A stretch of 64,000 nt of DNA, from positions 1-64,000 of the forward strand of contig ADNK01000827.1 of the NCBI GenBank assembly GCA_000320545.1. Direction: 5' to 3'. The position numbers and the translations under genes are program-made. The notes beneath the pieces were generated by a model. The model was not told where the DNA came from, made no database searches, and saw only the letters and a list, made by a program, of their open reading frames with translations. Numbering within the stretch: position 1 is the first letter of the stretch; every line of letters starts with the position of its first letter. Source of the DNA: Bigelowiella natans CCMP2755. Lineage: Eukaryota; Cercozoa; Chlorarachniophyceae. Positions 35,948 through 49,250 of this stretch are shown here, piece by piece.

Positions 35948-38099
35948 ATGGAGCCGTCCACCTCTGAAGCGATGGATAAGATCCCCGCGCACACCGCAAG
36001 CTGGGACGCAGATACAAGAGCAAAGTATCAGGATGTTCTAAGCACTGACAAAGACTTGTATCAAACCATCCGGGAAGGAGCTAAGGTCTTCTAGGCAAGC
36101 AGCGCATGTGTCTTTCTAGTCGCAACCTTCTCATCTTCTTGCGTTGCAGGTGGTGGTTGTTGGCAACGATGACAAACGGTCTTTGATAAGGATCAAGAAG
36201 GGCAAGAGAGCCAAGTTGGGCAAAGGGGTGAGTCTGAAATGAATAGTGCATCATCGGTGCTACGTGCTCGCATTTGAACAGTTCTGGGATGTTGATTCAA
36301 ATGAGCTAATGATCATACCACCCCTACTCCTCTCATAGTGGAATACGATGGATGGTCTCATCGGGAAACCATACGGAGTTCAACTGGTCATACGGGATAA
36401 TTTGTGCCCATGACAACTATCACTGGCATTAACTCGCTCAAACACCACACATCACATGATTCTTGTATCTTTCAAAAGGATGTTGGACGGGGTGATTTTG
36501 ACATCGTTCCCGATGAAGGTATCCATGATTTAAAATTGCTGTTCCAACCCGCCATGATAATCCTTGTTGCGATGAGGACGATGTGTCTCCCACCCCCCCT
36601 GGTTCTCAGAAGTAAAGGATCCTGCCACTTCTCAAGACTCCTCCAAAGGGAAGGTGTGCATTGAGCTGAAACAATCGTTGTCTGAATAGATCATCCATTA
36701 TTCCTTAAGCAAGTTGAAAATCTCATGAGCGAAGCTGGGTGTATTTACTGATTGATGATGCGCTGAACGAGTCGTTTGTTGCTGTCTTCAGAGCAATGAA
36801 AAGCTGTACGATCGACAGGACAATCAGAAGTAATTATTGGTCTCCACATCCCTTCCTCGCTTTTCCATCTCCACAAATACTTCTCGTTTAAGAAAAGGCA
36901 TTATTTTACTCGGAGAAGTATAAAGGTCAGATTGTTCGCAGGTTCACACACGAGGAGATAACGAAGATGCAGCAGTCGATGACGGAAAAAGAGGTGGCGG
37001 ACAGCGTGTTGTCATTTTGTTGCAGGCATTGACTGATCGAAGGCGACACAGATAAAAATGACTTCATTTTCTCGTCACACGTAGGTGATGAATCGAGTCG
37101 TGGCTGGATCTGCCACATTTAACACCAAAACTGAGTTCTCAAAAGCAAAGTAAGAAGAAACCAGGGCAGTGATCGGATTAATGCTGCAATGCGACAACCA
37201 GAGAGTGATTGATGATGGGATCTTGTTTAATTCTTCCTCCTCCTCTTCCAGTATAAAGCAGCGTAATACTGAGTGTGCAAACTGGTAACAACAACAACAA
37301 CAATAGGTACTTGAAGCGAAAGAAGAAACGACATCTCTCTCGTCTAACCGTTCTACCCGCAACGCCCTTCAACATCTGCGAGACCTACCTCAAGAATGAG
37401 CCAAAGAAGTCAATGTAAAAGCTTTACCCTTTACCACATCAAGAAAACATTGTTACCGTCATCATCTTCGTGATTATTAACACGATATATCTTGGATACG
37501 GCGTCATCGATTTAGTCTTTATCGATTTTTCTTGTTGTGCATTGTTTCTATAAAAGGTATCTACGCCCAGACGTTCTGTCATATATCCTTACTGCAGCCA
37601 ACGTTCGAGCGTAAGTCTCATTGCCATCATCATTCTTCCTCCTCCTTTTCCTCCTCCTCCTTCCATGCTAGCTATTTAATCAACAAGGGACGGCAACTTG
37701 AAGATCTGTTTCCTCCTCCCCCTCCCCCTTTCAACAGACATGGTCGTACGCTAGTTTGCGAGAGCACACATGGACTTATCACAGCGGTAGTCAAAATGAG
37801 ATGAGCGGCAAATTACAAGAATCTGAGAAGATATAAGATCTCTTTTCTTCTTTGTCTTCTTGTTGTTGTTGTTCTTGTTCTTCTTGTCCATGTTATCGCC
37901 GTTGTGTTGCTGCATTTAATGATTCAATCGCTCTGCGAATGATCTGAAAGGCTGCTATGGAAAGACAAGGCGGATTCGGGAGAGTGATCTATATATACGT
38001 CTCTAACCGTCCGCACACAGAAGCAGTTGGGTCTTGCAACTTCCCCGAGCGATATCACAAGACATTATGGTCGGTTGTGGTTCCACGAACTATGATAGC

Positions 38100-38134
<35 letters not shown>

Positions 38135-38893
38135 AATGATGACGATGCCCGTAATAAGAAAGCTTGGATAGCGTCACTTGTGTACCAACATCTTACATAT
38201 TCATGAGACATATTTTCTTTTATCCAAGCCATATTTTGCTTCTCTTCCTCAGGTCGTTTCCTTGGGCCCTGCCGCTTTCATTCAACCGTGAGAGGTGATA
38301 ATACGCGTGTATCATAGCATCGACAAACACAGCAAAGCAGCCAGCAGAAACCCTTAACATCATAAAAGCCAACCGATCATCGTAATCACTGCTGACTACC
38401 ACCTATTCTTACGTCCTCAGATTGAAGATATTGGCAGAGATGCGAGCGAAAGCACAGCAGCAGAATGCAGAGAATGCCGACGAAAAGAAGACTGAATCCA
38501 CAGTTCAGGCAAAGCAAGATGACAACAATCAAGATACAACAAGCGAAAAGCGTGATCCAGTTGAAGAGGAAGTAAGTTGTACCATAATAACAATACGAAT
38601 ACATCAATGGTGTGATGATGATGATGATGATGATGAGGAGGAGGAGGAGGAGTAGGAGATGCTAATGATACGTCAGAATGTGGTAGCACAAACAAGCATT
38701 GAAAACAGTGCCAGCTTACTTCGTGCTTTTCCTTCTTCCTTGCATAGTATATTGTGGCTGGTAACACACACTGTTGTTCTTTTTGCTACCGACTGCTGCT
38801 GCTGTTAGAAAACCAGAAAGCTGTACTTACGAGCAAAAGAACAGATGGCCGAGATGGCGTCTAGCTTGATAATTGCTACGAGGTTGTGCATAC

Positions 38894-38925
<32 letters not shown>

Positions 38926-39948
38926 GTTATGTGTGTGTGTGCGCGCGCAGCTGCCAGCCCTCTATCCATCCCCATTGAATACAGGGACGAATGCACGACT
39001 GCAGGGTTTTTCGTGATGATTGGTCAACTAACTACTGCGCTACTACACAATTTAGAAACTGCCCACGATCGATTCTCAAGGAGCTTTGTCCATATCTTGC
39101 AGGCTCTGGTATGTAGGATGCTTGCTGTAGAAAACAACCTCTCTTTCTTTGCTCTCAGATTCCATATACGATGAGTGCTTTGCCTTTGGACACGACAGGT
39201 TGTATAGTCGTCTACAGCGAGCATCTCTCTCCTTTGAAGGTTGGTCAATGATGATGATTATGATGATAACATTAACCTGTCTTCTCACCGCAAGTTGCTT
39301 AATATACTGCTTCTTCTTGTTCTCAGGAAGCAGCGGATTGGTTGAAGAAAACGGCGACGGTATTGACAAACAAGAAAAGCATGTGAAGTATCGCCCCTTG
39401 AATCAAAGATGATGACACCTAACCCTAATGAAGCTTCCTCATCATTCAGATGCTTAATTAGACTGCCGCATGAACATAATATGGCTATTAATGTCAAGTT
39501 GATTTTTACAATTCTTCTCAAGGCCACGAACGTGAATATATGCGACAACTGGTTCCGCGAGTATCAGGTACTACTACTCTCCGTTTGTATTCTTTTGCCA
39601 AAACTACTAGCTTCTAGCAGCAGCAGCAGGCAGCAGGCAACGAGAAATCAGAATACTTTCTTCCTTATGTTAACCTGCCGCTACAAAACTAATTATTCAG
39701 ATCCTTCCTCAAAGAACCCATCCGATGATGAATATGAATGGCTTCAGCGGGTAGTTGTTGTTGTTGTTGTTGTCTGCACTCTGCTGCACTGAGTATTTTT
39801 CAAAGGAACTCACGTCATGAAAGCAGCTTATGTTAAACTCTGTTTCAGGTACCTCTTGACTGCGATAAAATTGAAGCATCCTAATGACTGTGTATGGCCA
39901 ATACCTGGACATACCACTTCCCATAAGGAAGCAGATGCCACAGAATGA
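35948..39948 (+). CDS. TRM6: tRNA (m1A58) methyltransferase non-catalytic subunit TRM6
   Basis: About twenty exons: 35948-36085, 36150-36227, 36339-36386, 36479-36518, 36610-36653, 36792-36829, 36942-37005, 37085-37149, 37307-37414, 37557-37610, 37738-37786, 37951-38073, 38253-38287, 38421-38571, 38809-38882, 38958 to about 39108, an uncertain piece, 39327-39359, 39523-39567, 39701-39750, 39849-39948. TRM6 binds tRNA and pairs with catalytic TRM61. Family blocks: LIGKPYGVQL, QKFTHEEITKMQQSMTEKEV, GSATFNTKTEFSKAKYLKRK, ICETYLKNEPKKSMYLRPDV, LVCESTHGLITA, AAMERQGGFGRVI, MASSLIIATR, WFREYQILPQRTHPMM and final GYLLTAIKL. The insert LKILAEMRAKAQQQNAENAD is lineage-specific. The 39.06-39.33 kb part is the least certain. 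Confidence 0.9.
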
Positions 39949-40653
39949 TGAAAATCCTTCGCTCCCGAACACAGTGGTCGAGATGGTTTAGATAGGCATT
40001 TACGAATAGTTCCTCGTAATATGATATAATAATAGTAAGGCAACACTACCACAGCACCAAGCAGTCAGCAGACGTAATGTTTGTCAGCAACTATTGCATA
40101 GATCGTGCTCTGAACGACGAGGCAGTAGTCTTATTGTGCTAATCTAGACCCATTATGTACATCTCGAGGGACCCACTTTTTAACCGCAGAATGCCTGTTG
40201 AAGTTAAGTTAACATGCATAAGCTGCTACTCGTCGCACGGCGCGTATTTATACTTATACGTACTAGCGCGACAAAGTGCACAGCATGTCATGTGGGCCGC
40301 ACAGCACTGGCTCTATGCCACCATATAGCAACGTTTGGATTGCGGGGTTTGCGCGTGCTCATAAACTGTATGCTGGCAATTTAACGCTTATAGTGGTGAC
40401 TGGTGACGGTCATCGAACTAAAGTATTATTGAGCCTCTACAATCCACATTGTGTGTGCAAATAAGCTACGCCTTGCGAGCTTGTTGAGTCGCTCTTGTAA
40501 TCTCTGTTTAGCTAGTTAGGCGTAGTTGCTGATGTGCGGTGTACTACGCGCAATGGTAGATCGATGGATCAGAAGCATTAGTTTGACTTTATTGTAATTG
40601 CAGTCTTTTATAAGCACCGGAATTGTGTCCACACATGCAATGAGTAGCTAAAT
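39949..40653. other. Convergent 3'-3' spacer
   Basis: Between the 3' ends of TRM6 and DNAAF6. TGCA/CATG/GCG-rich from about 40.05 kb. No gene is supported. Confidence 0.45.
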
Positions 40654-41827
40654 CTAATAGTCCTCTTCGAGTACCTGTCTCATTGACCGTTGTATAATCG
40701 GGAATGTGAGTCTTAGTTCTGAGGGCAAACGTTGATGATGTGTCAAACAAATATGAAATAAAAAGGAAATATTAGAGTCATGATTACCAGATTTTTTCCT
40801 ATCAAATTCAGCTTTCCCCTTTTTATCATCTACCTTCCTCGGAAGGTCAAGATATAATTTGCTGTATCGATTACGCGTGCGATGAGCCTCTTATTGGTGA
40901 CATTTGATTATTTGTTTTCATTTTAAAAAAATAAATATTACAATTTCGGCGAACGAAGCAACAGCGACTCCGGAGTAATTTCGAGATCAACCTATCTCGT
41001 GTGTGTCAGGACATTTATTCCAAAAGACGATAGACAGCAAAGACCTTTGCCATAGGTTCTCCCGGAAGATTTATTTTAATTATCATTGTGTCACAACTGT
41101 GAGGGAGATAAGGATAAGGAACCTGTAAATTCTGTAGAATGATCAAGTTAGTTACCTCATACTAGAAGGATCTTTGAATCCCATGTTCATGTAGACATCT
41201 TCTGCACCAACGCTTTGTTTGTACAGCACTTCGTATTCCGGCTGGGTGAATTGAAAATAAGTCAGAGTTAGCTCATCGCAGATCAAAAACGTTCGCACCT
41301 CTTCTCTATCATCCTCCTCCTCTTCTTCAATAACTGCCGCGCTTTCGGGTACATCTTCGCTTTCCCATATATCTTTGGCATCCTTCAGTTAGGAACCAAA
41401 TCGTAAAAAACTTTAGTTTAGTTAAAAAAAACCATGATGACATTTCGAAGAATCTCCACATGTCTATCTATATGAGGTTGATGAGACAAAACAAAAATCC
41501 ACCTTTTGCTGGTTGCCTTTGACTACAGCTTTGAAAGGCTTTTCATAGCCCTCCTTCTTTTCTTTTCCCGTACCATAGAGCTTTTTCACGGCTGCGTGAT
41601 CTACTTGGTCGTTTGTATCGTCATCATCGATCTTCTGCGCTCGTAAAAATAATGAGTACACAGCACAAATCTATCAGAGGTTCTTGTATATTATCGAACG
41701 ATCAGCGCTATCGGCACTCCGATAAGCACAAAGAGAGTACCTCCTCTTGGAGCAAGTCGTGGATGCGTGCTATATCAGAGATGCCGAGCATTGACGACAT
41801 GTTGGCAGCTGATTCTGTCAAATGCAT
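40654..41827 (-). CDS. DNAAF6: DNAAF6 (PIH1D3/TWISTER), axonemal dynein assembly factor
   Basis: Eight exons with fully consistent phases: 41827-41741, 41634-41503, 41382-41299, 41241-41156, 41096-41045, 40991-40942, 40861-40788, 40718-40654. They give 209 residues; the human protein has 214. Key blocks: N-terminal SSMLGISDIARIHDLLQ, an acidic linker (EEEEEDDREE), the PIH/CS-type core PEYEVLYKQSVGAEDVYMNM, SCDTMIIKINLPGEP, LEITPESLLLRSPKFKLYLD, LPRKVDDKKGKAEF and the terminal LRLTFPI. The protein works with Hsp90 to preassemble axonemal dynein arms in the cytoplasm, so the organism builds motile flagella. Head-to-head with the aldose epimerase gene. Confidence 0.93.
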
Positions 41828-42277
41828 GGACAATACCGATCCATAAATGACAATGAAAATGTAGCGAAGCATGATCATTCATGAAAAGTACGATAAAATG
41901 TTGACTGAAGCAACGCTACGACATGCCAGAAGAACGTTCTTTGAGGGAACAACTCAATAAGTGCGAGGAGGTGGAGAAACGACAGCTTACGAAAGATGAA
42001 AATCATAATGTTCGTGTATGCCCGCTCCAATGCTGATGCTGGCGTATTGAACCTATACAAGCTCCAGCAAAGAGACAGCGCGGGGGGATGGGCAAGCCGA
42101 ACTTCCAGAACGTTTTTTGGTATGTGATCATTGTTATGAGCGTTTCTTAGAGATAATTCAGAGATCCAGAGATCTATGGAGATCATTCAGAGATCATTTG
42201 TCAATTGCAGAGATCCTGTAGAGATACCTCAGAGATTTAGTGGAGACGACAGTCCCCAAAACACACAAACTCCCCCC
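41828..42277. other. Head-to-head spacer, DNAAF6 / aldose epimerase
   Basis: A 450-bp divergent region. A run of AGAGAT-type words lies at about 42150-42240 on the epimerase side. No gene is seen. Confidence 0.5.
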
Positions 42278-44243
42278 ATGTTCATGATAATGCACAGACT
42301 GCTGTTCCTCCTCCTACCGGCTGCAGCACTTGTACCGCTCTCAAGATTTCAGGTTCATGATAAGATTCTAGAGGACGGGGAGGCAAAGATCGAAGCGAAG
42401 GTAAGCGAAGAGCTGAAGTGGGGCGTGTGCCGGTTGCACCTACACGCGAAAACATTTGAGCCCCTTGATGTACATTTGGAAAATTAGGTTCTTCTCAACA
42501 CGGAGAATGGGGAACATGCGACTGTTCTCTCAGGATGGGTTACTCATCTCATTCGGTTCAATAAAATTATCCTTAACGATGATATCATATTCTTAGGGTG
42601 GGAAGCTAGAATTGTTGCAGTTAGTCGGCAAGGAAGGTCTACGAGATGTGATTTACAACCACAACGGAAATGCGACTCTCATTCAGAAAGACTCGGTGCT
42701 CATATATTTACACGCAACTGAGTCGTTTAATCTCACCGTACACATCTTACAACAATGCTGCAGTCACCTGGCGCTGTCTTATGCCCCTTTTCGAATCGAG
42801 TTGCAAATGGAACATATACTTGGAACGGAAAGACACATTATCTAAATAGAAACTCTGCCAACAACGCCATACATGGATTCCTGATTGGAGGCCAGTACGT
42901 TGATAAAAAAACATTTCGTAATGTTTCTCGAACTTATCCCGTGTGTTTCATCGCACAGGCCAATGGAGGTTGCTCAAATTTCTTCCGACGATTCACACGC
43001 AGCTGTGACCTTGAGGTTCTACAGAACATATTTCGTTAAAGGAAATATTGAATGAAATTGTTAAGTGTGGACCAACTTGTGGTGATGCGACATGTTGTAG
43101 TTACACGTTCGGTGGGGAGGAAGGCTACCCTTTTAATGTGAGTTTCGAGTTAACCTACACACTCGATTCCAATGGCCTTCAAGTCAAAGGGAAGGCTGAA
43201 AACATAATGGCGGACAGGTGATGGATCTGCAGCATCTATGTTCACCTAGAATGATCGAATTAAACTGAACTACATGTGTTTGAATTTTGACACAAGGTCG
43301 GCCCCATTTATGTTGGGTCTACATCCGTACTTTAAGGTAGGTAGAAGGTTGTTGAACAACAACAACAACATAGTGCTGGTAGTATTCCATGTGCAAAGTA
43401 AGATGAGACTGAGATGATGATGATGATGATGACGATGATGGTGATGGGATATAATCCTTGTTCAATCAACACACTATGAAATAGGTGAAGGATGTATCAA
43501 AGACCGTCGTGACGTTCGATCAATGCTCAAAATGGAATCACGTCGATGTGACCCCTGTATGTTATTACGACATCTTTTTCATGGACTTCTTAGCAGCCAG
43601 ATGTGTTAATGATAAGTCTACTTACCATCACCTGCTTCTCCTCAGGCACCAGATCTAATACCTATTGGAACTACAACTCCTGTCAAGCGCCCATTCGTAA
43701 CTGAAACTTCTGCATTTTAGAAGAAGAAGAACAACCAAAACAAGTCTGACAAAACAGTACTATTTCTCGTTGAGCAAACCTCTTCTCTACTGCATACATA
43801 CAGGATGGTTCCAGTCCAATTGGTGGAAATATCACCCATCCCACCCACTTTGATGACGGGTTCAAAGCAATTTCATCCAGAAGACACTGTCCAAAGCTTA
43901 CTACGAAGGTAAACTTTTGGGTTCCTATCCCCCCTGCAACCAATTACAGATTTCGCGCCCAAAACAGATTAGAGATGATCAAGACGTTTTGAAGTTGTGG
44001 ATGGACGATAGCTTTCGCTTTCTTCAGGTCTTGAATTTACTTAGTAAAAGTGGTTTTGCGATGTTGTCGTCGTTATGAACGATGTACATCAATTAGATCT
44101 ACACTGGGGCTCCAGATAAGGGAGTTGCTGTTGAACCTCAAGCAGGCGAGACAGATTGCTGGAACAATAAAGACTCTGTCATAGCACTGCAGGCTGGTGA
44201 AATTTGGGAAGGAAGCTTTGGATTTTCAATAGAAGCCCTTTAA
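42278..44243 (+). CDS. Aldose 1-epimerase-like (mutarotase family), with signal peptide
   Basis: Twelve exons with consistent phases: 42278-42400, 42488-42538, 42597-42695, 42764-42894, 42959-43015, 43101-43217, 43297-43336, 43485-43556, 43646-43696, 43804-43908, 43968-44027, 44097-44243. They give 350 residues. The enzyme interconverts alpha and beta anomers of hexoses. Seen: hydrophobic start (RLLFLLLPAAALVPLS), SGWGGKLELLQLV, SPGAVLCPFSNRVANGTY, NNAIHGF (first catalytic His), LSYTFGGEEGYPF, APFMLGLHPYF (second catalytic His), HFDDGFKAI, and VAVEPQAG with the catalytic Glu. The signal peptide suggests entry into the secretory route or a complex plastid. Confidence 0.9.
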
Positions 44244-45091
44244 TTTTGAGTTGCGTGCCGCTGTTACACCGAAGTTATCTCCATGTACTGAGTGTGGGTA
44301 CGGTATGTCTAGATGTGGTGCTCGCACTATTGCCTACTCTGTCCTCTCGCCTTCGTTGCATTTGTACTGTGCATAATCTAGATAATGCTACTGAACTACG
44401 TATCGTATGATAGCGCAATAATGTCTAGATGTGTGCATCGGCCATCGAGCTACATGTAACATTGCTAGTGACACATCTAGATAGTCGCTGCTGGAGCTGC
44501 TCCTGTAGCGCCAGCCACATATATACATATATGAGACGGATGTGATGAAGAATCAAATTTTTTCAATGGTCATCCTGATGTAGCTGTGCAATGCAGCGGC
44601 TACAGCGCTAATGTTGCATCTGTACATATATAGATATAGCACTATTGCCAGCCATTATCAAGACAGTAAACACACGCGCAGTCATTCCTAATTTGTTCAT
44701 CCTATGTTCGTGCATATATATAGGAAATTTTATTTAGCGCTGCGATGCGCTCTAGCACGCTGCAGAATTTTGGCATTGGATACGGTGCGTGTAGGCCAGA
44801 TCAGATAGGCGCACATACTTAAGGGTTACGGCGGTTACAGCGCGGCAGCATCATGGTCTATGTGGTTGTGTGTGCTGTCATATTGTTTTAATCGACTTGG
44901 AAGTAGTCGAAACTTTACAGTTCGATCATCATATATTATTTATTCTGCGCAATGATCGCAGCCTTGCGATTTCAATCTTGCTAGAGCCATCCGTATGAAC
45001 CGCCAATGCTCCAAATACGGTTATAAATCTCCCCAGGTCCACACTCTACAACCAGCTCTAGTTGAACTAGATGACAACAAACGTGATGAGG
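44244..45091. other. Convergent 3'-3' spacer, TGCA/CATG-rich
   Basis: Between the 3' ends of the epimerase and ORANGE genes. Rich in TGCA, CATG and TAGA words. No gene is supported. Confidence 0.45.
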
Positions 45092-45544
45092 TTACATACT
45101 ATCTTCAGTATCCAAATGGAACATTGCGCGAGAAACCATGATGACAATAGGCCCAACCTGGTGCCATGTTCACGGCGCAAATAACAGCTATAGCAGCAGG
45201 CATTCATGCATGACAAGTACCGGGTCGATTCTCGGATCGTGCTCGGTGAAAACCTTCTTTCCCGTGGCAGCACAAGACGTACATATAACCTTCGGAGTGA
45301 ACAATTGGAGAAGTTTGCGGCGTGGGTGATAAAACCATAAATCACACTCGAGAGATGACTCGAGAGATGACTCTACTAGTTAAGAATGTTAGCCACACAA
45401 CAACTTTCACGTTTTATACCTTTCCTAAATTCCCACAGTTTTCGCACATTCCGCCTGTCTCGGGATTAATGCCGCTGATGCAATTAATGGGACAAAAGTA
45501 AATAACTTTCGATGGAGACTGAAGCAAAATACGCATACACGCGG

Positions 45545-45585
<41 letters not shown>

Positions 45586-45587
45586 GC

Positions 45588-45629
<42 letters not shown>

Positions 45630-48600
45630 ATGAAAGACGCCTAAGATCACATTCCCCCTCCACAATAGATATCAGCATAAGTTCTCCCCTCATTCAACAT
45701 GGCTGATAACTGCCATATATTGAACCATCATCATCATCATCATCATTATTATCGGCACCGAGTGATCATGTTAGCCTTTTACCTGCCACCACATATGCCG
45801 CATGTTAAATACCCAGCTCCACTGCAGAAGGTACAAATCTAGGAGGAGGCATCAAGGAGGAGGAGGAGGAGGAGGAGGAGGAGGAGGAGAAGGGAGAGAA
45901 AGAGAACAGCGGAAGGTGATGATGAGAAAGGAAAAGCCCAACAGCCATTAAAAATGAATGTAAAGATGCGTAATACCACATTCTCTATTGGTAAACTAGT
46001 GTTCTAAGCTTCTTCTCTCTTGCTTTCGTCCGTCATTATGGTGACCATCGTCATCGCATTATTGTTATGTGACTACTACAACTATAGCTACTACTACTAC
46101 TACTACTAATAATAATAATACTCCTCCTCCTACTTACGCTTGCGGCCTGTGCGTTAGCGTTGTTGACTTCTACGAGTAGTAGGGCTGTCAAGACTCCGAC
46201 CATTCCTGTGTGTTTTGTTGTATATATATTCGTGAGAGACAGTTAGTGCGTGTACTGCTGCTGCTGCTGCCACCTACTACCTCCGCAAAACGAAGCAACG
46301 ATGGGGTCGACTTCGGCAAGCTGAGCAGGCAGCCCAACCGAGGTGATAAAATCATAGTAAGAGGCCCCTCCCAAGCCCATTCGCACCTAAACAACCGATG
46401 GATGATAAAATTGGAAAAATATATTGATAAGAACGATGAAGATCATGAGTACACAGAGCGAGAGTACATTATTTGACAAGAATACTATTCTTCGGTGAAC
46501 AATGACCTCGAGGAGAGGGGCAATAAGTCCGCCAAAGATAATGACAGCTGGTGTTGCAATCGAGTAGAACCTCTTATAATCCTGAATCATGGTCAAAAAG
46601 AAGAAGAAGAAGATGATGATGATAAAGAAGTAGCCAAACCAAAGGCAATAGCAAAATCACAGCAGCAATCCCGAGTTAAAAGGCGCATCTTTTCTTGTGA
46701 TAGATTGTGACGACGTGATTTCTACTGTTTCATCAGCATGCTACCACTCGTAATATAGATTAAATTAAAACGAGAATATTCTTACGGGGTTTTAATGGTA
46801 CAGAAACCATGAATGGTCACTGCGGAGAGAGAAACTGCTGCTGCTGCTACTACTACTACTAATAATAATAATCGTTGCTTCACCTGGATCGTGTTCTTTG
46901 TGATAGGTGGAAAATTGGGAATAGCTGATGGAAAAGACTCCTGCTCTTGCATCTCACGCACCTTCCGTATAGCATCAATAATGGTTAATTCATAAATTAT
47001 TTATAAATAATGTACTGCTCTCCAGTAGTGAATTTTGGCAAATCTTATAATCTATCCTCCCGCTTCTTCTTTTTCTTCTTCTTCTTCTTCTTCTTCTTCT
47101 TCTTTCTTCTTCTTCTCTATGATGCTCTAACTGACTGTTTGTGTTCCCCTCATGCCGGGTGCTTTTGCTTTGATTCGCTGCTGAATCCGGAGCCTCCTAA
47201 CCTGTGGTTTGTGTAGCTGTCATCAATGCAGGAAGAAGAAGAAGAAGAAGAAGAAGAAGAAGAAGAAGGAAGAGGAGGAGGAGGAGGAGGAGGAGGAGGA
47301 GGAGGAGGAGAGGAGAGGGACGTACTAGCAGTAGCAGAAGTAGGATGATGATGATGATGATAATGATGATGATGCTGAAGATAGTTTCAATATTCCTTGT
47401 TCTATCTCAATTTTTTCCATCAACTCGATCGCACCCACATGACGACACATTAAAATTTTGCAGTGCGATGAGTGAAAATGAATTGCACCTCCTCCATGAG
47501 TTGGAAGATGCGGTTTCTCCTCTCCTGGATGTTGAACTCGATTTGGCCCTTTTGATCAGATGAAGAGGTGATAGGAGGAGGAGGAGGAGGAAAAAAAGAA
47601 TAAAGGGGAGTTGAAGAGAGGTAAAGAATTAGGACATTGCACAAGGAACCTTTTTAAGTTAGTGTACACAACATCCAATATATCTAAATATATGAAGATA
47701 TAAGTATGCTTATCGGACTCTCCCCGTATTCTTCTTCTTCTTCTTCTAATTGTTAATATAGTGATTGTTTTCATGAAACATAAGATGCCATGGGGTGCTC
47801 AAACACGCTGAATGTTCTTTCCTTCACATTGATCTCCTTTGTCTTTGTTTCTTCATTACCATGGAAAGATCGCCGTAGCGTGCGCCATTCTCACCAAGCA
47901 TGATGAAGTCTGGTGGAGCAGCCTTCATAGACACAAAGGGAAGACAGGCGATTAGTTGATCGATTGTGATATAATGATATATAATGCTGATAATGACGAC
48001 GATTATTAGGCGGATAATGTGAAGGGGGAAAGAAAGAGGAGAAGACAGAGAAATCACCTCTGCGCTCAGGTTTAGCCTATTTAACGCCTCGGTCAAACTT
48101 CCGGAAAATGTGGATCCAGAGGCAACCCGAGGACCTTATTGCGTGATAATTATGAATAGTGTGCTGATGATAACACGAATGTATGAAACGGAATAGTAGT
48201 TAGTTTCCCTAACATCCATCCCCATTCTACTGAGTTCGTTCCACGTAAAGCTAGTCTCTCATCACCTCGTGCTTGGTTGAGAGGATCGATATCATTGGGG
48301 GAAGAGGATCCTTCCGGTGCCTCCTCGAAAGTTGTTGCTGCTATTTCTTCACCATTGTTGCTAGAGCAAGAACAGATCAGAAGGGGCACACGATCACTCA
48401 AGTCAAACCTCTTCTCAGTTGATGTCGATAATGTAGGTTTCAAGAGATTCGTAACTGAAGCAGCGGTCAGGAGTTTCTGCTTGTTTAACGTGGTTGAATG
48501 TATAGAACTACGTCGATTTATTGAACTATGAGTCGCTCGTAGTATAGATGAACGGTGGAGGGCGTCGACGCTGCTCATACGAGTGGTCAGCGCAAGGCAA

Positions 48601-48663
48601 ATAGCGACAATCCCGATTACTGCTAGAGTAGACGAAGCCACTGTAGATGCAACCCCTCCAATC
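45092..48663 (-). CDS. OR: ORANGE (OR) plastid DnaJ-type zinc-finger chaperone
   Basis: Exons, 5' to 3': (about 48663)-48245, 48134-48058, 47922-47860, 47548-47489, 47201-47136, 46961-46884, 46581-46507, 46386-46281, 46205-46138, 45838-45783, 45518-45420, 45289-45221, and a tentative last exon 45157-45092. OR stabilises phytoene synthase in the plastid. The N-terminus has a hydrophobic stretch (AVIGIVAICLALTTR) then a Ser/Arg/Thr-rich region, a bipartite plastid-targeting layout. OR blocks: QERRNRIFQLMEEVRRLRIQ, YSIATPAVIIFGGLIAPLLE, GGASYYDFITSVGLP, DPIVASFCGGMVGVL, VEVNNANAQA, then zinc-finger halves CTFCSGAGYLTCGICGG and CENCGNLGKVICTSCAATGK and the signature EHDPRIDP. Two joins are open: start codon/first exon, and 45783 to 45518, where phases disagree and a micro-exon is likely. 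Confidence 0.9.
45549..45626. repeat. (AC)n(GA)n compound microsatellite
   Basis: AC then GA run in an intron of ORANGE. Confidence 0.95.
45841..45891. repeat. (AGG)n repeat
   Basis: On the minus strand this is the pyrimidine tract (CCT)n immediately before the acceptor of the ORANGE exon starting at 45838. Confidence 0.9.
47057..47118. repeat. (TTC)n repeat
   Basis: TTC run in an intron of ORANGE; a purine run (AGA)n/(GGA)n occupies 47230-47311. Confidence 0.9.
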
Positions 48664-49250
48664 CATCTTAAAATTCAAAATCAGAAACACATCAAAATAG
48701 GCATATGTGATTCGTTTAGGAAGCAGCTGGCTCAAAATCAATCTCCTCGTAATATAACATAAAAATAAGAGAGTGGCAGAACAAACACACCCAGCTCTCC
48801 CCCCTTACCTCCTCCTGAATAAAAAGACACAACCTGCACGACACCATTGTAGTCCCTAGTCGGTCCCTGGAAAATTGGCCGCGAGATTACTGATTCGAAT
48901 GACCGTGGCGTCAAATCAAGGTGGAAGCAATGTGGGTAGTAGGGGGGTTCTCAATCGGTACTATCTGCCGGTGGGCACGTGTGTTACCAGAAGACAAGAG
49001 AAAAAGGTTAAACACATGCGATTTCACATGTACGACACGCAATTATCGAGATCGCATTGGGATAAATCTCCGTCCTTTCCGTGCAACCTTTTTAACGAGT
49101 GAATTATGGCAATTTAATCCTGCGACAATGGTCACTGCAACCGTTCCTTCTTCTTGCTCCTCGGCCGGCGGATGTGTGTCAAGATGGACGAGGATTTTGA
49201 ATGAGATCTTCAAGCTCCTGTGTTGGCTAAAATGCCATTCTTGATTCCTT
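48664..49250. other. Upstream region of ORANGE
   Basis: A possible first exon of ORANGE lies around 48845-48805 (minus). A plus frame (48899-49102) has no recognised content and is not called. Confidence 0.35.
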